Assembly: GCF_947855115.1 (NCBI RefSeq)
Contig: NZ_CANTZW010000015.1
Coordinates: 46,484 to 110,483 of the forward strand
Direction: 5' to 3'
Source of the DNA: an uncultured Parabacteroides sp.
GTDB taxonomy: Bacteria; Bacteroidota; Bacteroidia; Bacteroidales; Tannerellaceae
Length of the DNA: 64,000 nt
Part shown: in pieces, positions 61,083 to 64,000 of the stretch
How positions within the stretch are numbered: position 1 is the first letter of the stretch
Layout of the letters: every line of letters starts with the position of its first letter
Notes under the pieces: generated by a model
What the model was told of the DNA's origin: nothing
What the model saw: only the letters and a program-made list of their open reading frames with translations
The model's database searches: none
Made by a program: the position numbers and the translations under genes

Positions 61083-63260
61083 TTACCAGATCACGATCTC
61101 ATCCGTGAAGATGAAGCCTTTGTTCACCTCTTTGGCCTTGATACAGACGTAACGGGCTTTCCAATCGCCGTTAAACGTATATTCCTGAAAAGAGAGATCC
61201 TTATCCGTATTGGATACCGTAGTAGGGATAATGCCCCGCGAGGTATAGTTCTCCCCGTCTTCTGATGTCAGCAACTCCACCTCTCCCGGCTGGAACACGC
61301 CCGGCCCGATCAATTGCATAAAGCGGGACGATACCTTATGGATATCCGTCACCTCGCCCATGTCTACCACGCAATCCAAGTCATTCAAATACCCTTGCCA
61401 ACGACCGTCCAGATAGGTCAAGCCTCCCCTATACCCGTCTAGTAAAGCATTCATGCCACCGGCCATATAACCACTATACAGCTTACTATTATAATGTATA
61501 GGCTTATTGATACCCCGGTGATAATCCACCTTTTTCTCGGTAGGCGTTCCTTGAAGCTGCCCGTCACGGAAGATAGCGGCCTTGATATCGGCAGAGTCTT
61601 TCACCACGATCGGGCTGTCATAGACCGGGGAAGAGGCAGTGGGAATAGAGCCGTCTGTCGTGTAACGTATCTCTGCCGGATATTTCTCCGCATCCAACAT
61701 GACCTTGATCTCTTTCCTCAAGGTATCCACCTCCATTGTTGTCTCAATCTCGTCCGAGAGCGTGAAGGTATTGATACCCATCCGTTGCAGCACAGGGATA
61801 TTCGCATTCATACGAGGCTTAAAATCCTCCCAACTGCGATCCTCTTGTGGAGTCCATCCTATCTCGGCAACCGCCAAGGCACGGGGGAACATCATATACT
61901 CCAGATGCTTCTCATCCTTGATATACTCCGTCCATGTATTGGCCTGTACTCCTAGGATATGCTTGCTTTCTTCCGCGGTCAACGAATCTACGGGAACCGG
62001 ATTATAACTGTACGCCCGCTTGATCGGTGTATACCCCCCGATGGCATACGGCTGTGTCTTTGGATCTGCTTGATAGAAATCGAAATACATATAACCACCC
62101 GGCGTCATGATCACGTCGTGTCCCATACGGGCAGACTTGATCCCACCTTCCTCGCCCCGCCAAGACATGACGGTAGCCTCCGGAGCCAAGCCTCCTTCCA
62201 GAATCTCATCCCAACCGATCAATTTGCGGCCTTTGGAGATCAAGAATTCCTCCGCACGGTGAATCATATAGCTTTGTAACTCATCCACGTCCTTCATCCC
62301 GTTCCGGCGCATCAAGGCCTGACACTTCGGGCAGGTCTTCCAAGCTCCCTTCCCGGCCTCGTCTCCCCCGATATGGATATATTCGGAAGGAAACAACTCG
62401 ATCACCTCAGACAATACATCCTCCATGAAGGTAAAGGATTTCTCGTTGCCAATGCAGAAATCCCCTGTCGTATAAGGCTTACCGGTACAACCTAGCTCCG
62501 GATATGCCACGAACACCTCGTCCGAATGCCCCGGAAATTCGATCTCCGGTATTATATTAATATGCCGGGCTGTCGCATATTCCACGATCTCACGGATATC
62601 CTCCTTCGTAAAGTAGCCCCCATACGCCCCCGGAGTTCCTTCCGGCAAATATTTGCGGTCCTTGCCGTCCCACCATTTCTGCCAATCGGATTCCGTGCGG
62701 AAAGCCACGTCTGTGGTCAGTTTCGGGTATTTATCCATCTGGATACGCCAACCTCCGGCATCCGTCAAATGCATATGAAGCGTATTCAATTTATAATAAG
62801 ACATCACGTTCAATAACTTCATCACCTCCTCTTTCGGGAAGAAATGACGGGAGACATCCAGATGCAAGCCTCGATACGGGAAACGGGGATTATCTTGGAT
62901 TGATACGCAAGGAATCCCTTTCGGCGTATATAACTGGCGCAACGTTTGTTCCCCATAAAACAATCCGGTTTCAGAAGCGGCTCTCAACTCGATCCCTTTA
63001 TCGGTCACGTTTAACTCATATCCTTCCGGGTTCCCGTTGCCGAAAGATTCATCGACCACGTAACGGATCATCCCCGATTGCTCATTTCCGAATACGAGAT
63101 TACTATCTACTTTGAAATAACCGCCAATCACTTCGATATGGGCTGGTTTAGGGATTAAGTTCACCTGCGGAACCTCTTTAGGAGCGCAGGAAAAAAGCAG
63201 CAAGGAACAAGCGAGAGCCAGTCCGGTTACTTTCTTGTAAGATCGTTTTGGCAACGTCAT
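61083..63260 (-). CDS. GH20 beta-N-acetylhexosaminidase, lipoprotein
   Basis: 725 residues. Lipoprotein signal ending LLFSC. Order: GH20b domain (~30-125), GH20 barrel with the catalytic Asp-Glu pair in HIGGDEAGKGAW and WDEILEGG, then a chitobiase-C-like segment (IRYTTDGSIPTASSPVY) and a C-terminal F5/8-type sugar-binding domain (VVDMGEVTDIHKVSSRFMQL). Removes terminal GlcNAc or GalNAc by substrate-assisted catalysis at the cell surface or in the periplasm. First gene of a two-gene operon with GH92. Confidence 0.95.
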   Translation of the reverse strand: MTLPKRSYKKVTGLALACSLLLFSCAPKEVPQVNLIPKPAHIEVIGGYFKVDSNLVFGNEQSGMIRYVVDESFGNGNPEGYELNVTDKGIELRAASETGLFYGEQTLRQLYTPKGIPCVSIQDNPRFPYRGLHLDVSRHFFPKEEVMKLLNVMSYYKLNTLHMHLTDAGGWRIQMDKYPKLTTDVAFRTESDWQKWWDGKDRKYLPEGTPGAYGGYFTKEDIREIVEYATARHINIIPEIEFPGHSDEVFVAYPELGCTGKPYTTGDFCIGNEKSFTFMEDVLSEVIELFPSEYIHIGGDEAGKGAWKTCPKCQALMRRNGMKDVDELQSYMIHRAEEFLISKGRKLIGWDEILEGGLAPEATVMSWRGEEGGIKSARMGHDVIMTPGGYMYFDFYQADPKTQPYAIGGYTPIKRAYSYNPVPVDSLTAEESKHILGVQANTWTEYIKDEKHLEYMMFPRALAVAEIGWTPQEDRSWEDFKPRMNANIPVLQRMGINTFTLSDEIETTMEVDTLRKEIKVMLDAEKYPAEIRYTTDGSIPTASSPVYDSPIVVKDSADIKAAIFRDGQLQGTPTEKKVDYHRGINKPIHYNSKLYSGYMAGGMNALLDGYRGGLTYLDGRWQGYLNDLDCVVDMGEVTDIHKVSSRFMQLIGPGVFQPGEVELLTSEDGENYTSRGIIPTTVSNTDKDLSFQEYTFNGDWKARYVCIKAKEVNKGFIFTDEIVIW

Positions 63261-63295
63261 AATAGTTATTTTTTAGTTGTGTTATTCTTGGTGCG

Positions 63296-63303
63296 TAAAT
63301 ATA
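63296..63303 (-). promoter_or_regulatory. -7-like box for the GH20-GH92 operon
   Basis: Minus strand TATATTTA, one base from TAnnTTTG, 35 bases before the GH20 start. Confidence 0.45.
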
Positions 63304-63326
63304 CAACAATAATGGACAATATCAAA

Positions 63327-63356
63327 AAAGCGGGAAGACTATCGTCTCCCCGCTTC
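63327..63356 (-). terminator. Terminator after the RRM gene
   Basis: AAGCGGG-AGAC pairs with GTCT-CCCGCTT around a short loop; on the minus strand it is followed by TTTTTT. Confidence 0.9.
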
Positions 63357-63387
63357 AGAGTTATTTTAAAATGTATATCTTCTAAAA

Positions 63388-63633
63388 TTAACGTCTAGGA
63401 ATCGCTTCTTTTACAACCATCTGACGACCTTCGTACTCAGCCTGGTTTAATTCATCGATAGCTTTTTGAGCCTCAACGGAGTTAGGCATCTCAGCGAAAG
63501 CGAAACCTTTAGAACGCCTAGTGTCACGATCAATAATTAACTTTACTGAATCAACAACACCATACTCTTCCAATACCTGTTGCAAATCAGACTCTCTTAC
63601 TCGATAATTCAAGTTTCCAATGTAAATATTCAT
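63388..63633 (-). CDS. RRM-domain RNA-binding protein
   Basis: 81 residues, essentially one RNA recognition motif: RNP2 IYIGNL (3-8) and RNP1 KGFAFAEM (42-49), each with one of the usual aromatics. This is the short Bacteroidetes RRM type, implicated as a global post-transcriptional regulator in Bacteroides. It ends ARG-rich (AIPRR) without the long Gly tail of cyanobacterial Rbp proteins. The leader of about 90 bases is very AT-rich, which may allow self-regulation (inference). Confidence 0.94.
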   Translation of the reverse strand: MNIYIGNLNYRVRESDLQQVLEEYGVVDSVKLIIDRDTRRSKGFAFAEMPNSVEAQKAIDELNQAEYEGRQMVVKEAIPRR

Positions 63634-63729
63634 ACGAAAAAAATTAAAAATAAATTAATAATAAAACAAGTGATGTTAGTGGAGATCAATTTCTAGAAGA
63701 GTATATTATCATTACTGAGAATAGAAACT

Positions 63730-63737
63730 CAAAGATA
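63730..63737 (-). promoter_or_regulatory. -7 box for the RRM gene
   Basis: Minus strand TATCTTTG, 96 bases before the ATG at 63633. Confidence 0.6.
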
Positions 63738-63899
63738 AAGAGCAAGACAAACTATCTTTTGTTTGTTGGTACAAAGGAAAGCATTCTTTTTGGATTACCA
63801 ACTATAAAACCTGATTATTTTCAAAATAATTTACCTCACCCTCATAAAACGACTTACACGAGCCAAGAATCCACCACGTGTGTGAACCACATAAAAAAA

Positions 63900-63924
63900 G
63901 AAGAGAATCCTATAGATCCTCTTC
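63900..63924 (-). terminator. Hairpin with minus-strand T tract near the right edge
   Basis: GAAGAGAATC faces GATCCTCTTC (one mismatch) around CTATA; on the minus strand seven T follow. It would end a minus-strand transcript coming from beyond base 64000. The rest of 63738-64000 shows no convincing gene. Confidence 0.55.
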
Positions 63925-64000
63925 CCTATTTGAAAAAGCCGCACTGTAGATATGAACAAACTCCGTATGACAGGATTTGAGTGCTTTGCCACCTTTGTAA

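Noticed and set aside
63759..63980. 73-codon plus-strand open frame near the right edge
   Set aside because: Low-complexity translation, overlaps a minus-strand terminator hairpin, no family features.

Overview
The window reads as a chromosomal segment of a gut Bacteroidales, most likely a Parabacteroides (inference from gene content, not a database match). The grounds are the Bacteroidetes-type promoters (TAnnTTTG, sometimes with an upstream TTTG), weak Shine-Dalgarno sites, outer-membrane beta-barrel and lipoprotein genes, N-glycan glycosidases (GH20 and GH92), a choloylglycine-hydrolase-family enzyme and a five-haem nitrite reductase. No replicon boundary, prophage, integrase, transposase or cas gene is visible; most of the window is ordinary core genome.

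Layout. 1-3.4 kb: end of a trkH/trkA potassium system, a LacX-type sugar epimerase and an unknown protein. 3.9-8.7 kb: DUF362 protein plus a fused NapH/NapG-like ferredoxin, tgt (without its zinc cysteines) and an LptF/LptG permease. 8.8-15.1 kb: lipoprotein, PIN-PhoH ATPase, MarC, outer-membrane barrel. 15.3-22.3 kb: bile-salt/penicillin-type hydrolase, AraC regulator, soluble hybrid kinase, a classical two-component pair and a TSCPD protein. 22.4-31 kb: folC, MFS transporter, Bro-N protein, ispE, S9 peptidase, a CMD-CMD-ABM fusion. 31-36.2 kb: AT-rich Vat-like acetyltransferase, mdh, ygiQ, ridA, rlmB. 36.2-41.3 kb: a decayed slipin gene, then a MarR-TolC-HlyD-MFS efflux operon with a visible operator. 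41.5-48.5 kb: htpG, thioredoxin, patatin/barrel protein, three tRNA-Arg(ACG), an orphan nrfA. 48.5-58.7 kb: sensor kinase, alaX-like gene, pgk, dnaB-pulA, a lipoprotein with a broken TonB-like tail, corA. 58.8-63.7 kb: GH92, GH20 and an RRM protein.

The most unusual signal is not a gene. Five intergenic regions (3696-3781, 10305-10436, 36690-36783, 46792-46877, 57461-57532) carry arrays of short words repeated with an exact 22-base pitch, often in facing orientation. The word differs between loci (GAAACT/AGTTTC, TGGCAC/GTGCCA, AGTACT, GTAGCG/CGCTAC) while the pitch stays the same. Four lie between the upstream gene and the promoter of a plus-strand gene. I do not recognise this as a described element class.

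A second system worth attention is the corA leader (57646-57783). A promoter is followed by a 14-codon acidic, proline-containing leader ORF, then two mutually exclusive hairpins, the second of which covers a strong AGGAGG ribosome site. It resembles MgtL-type control of magnesium transport but appears to act on translation initiation.
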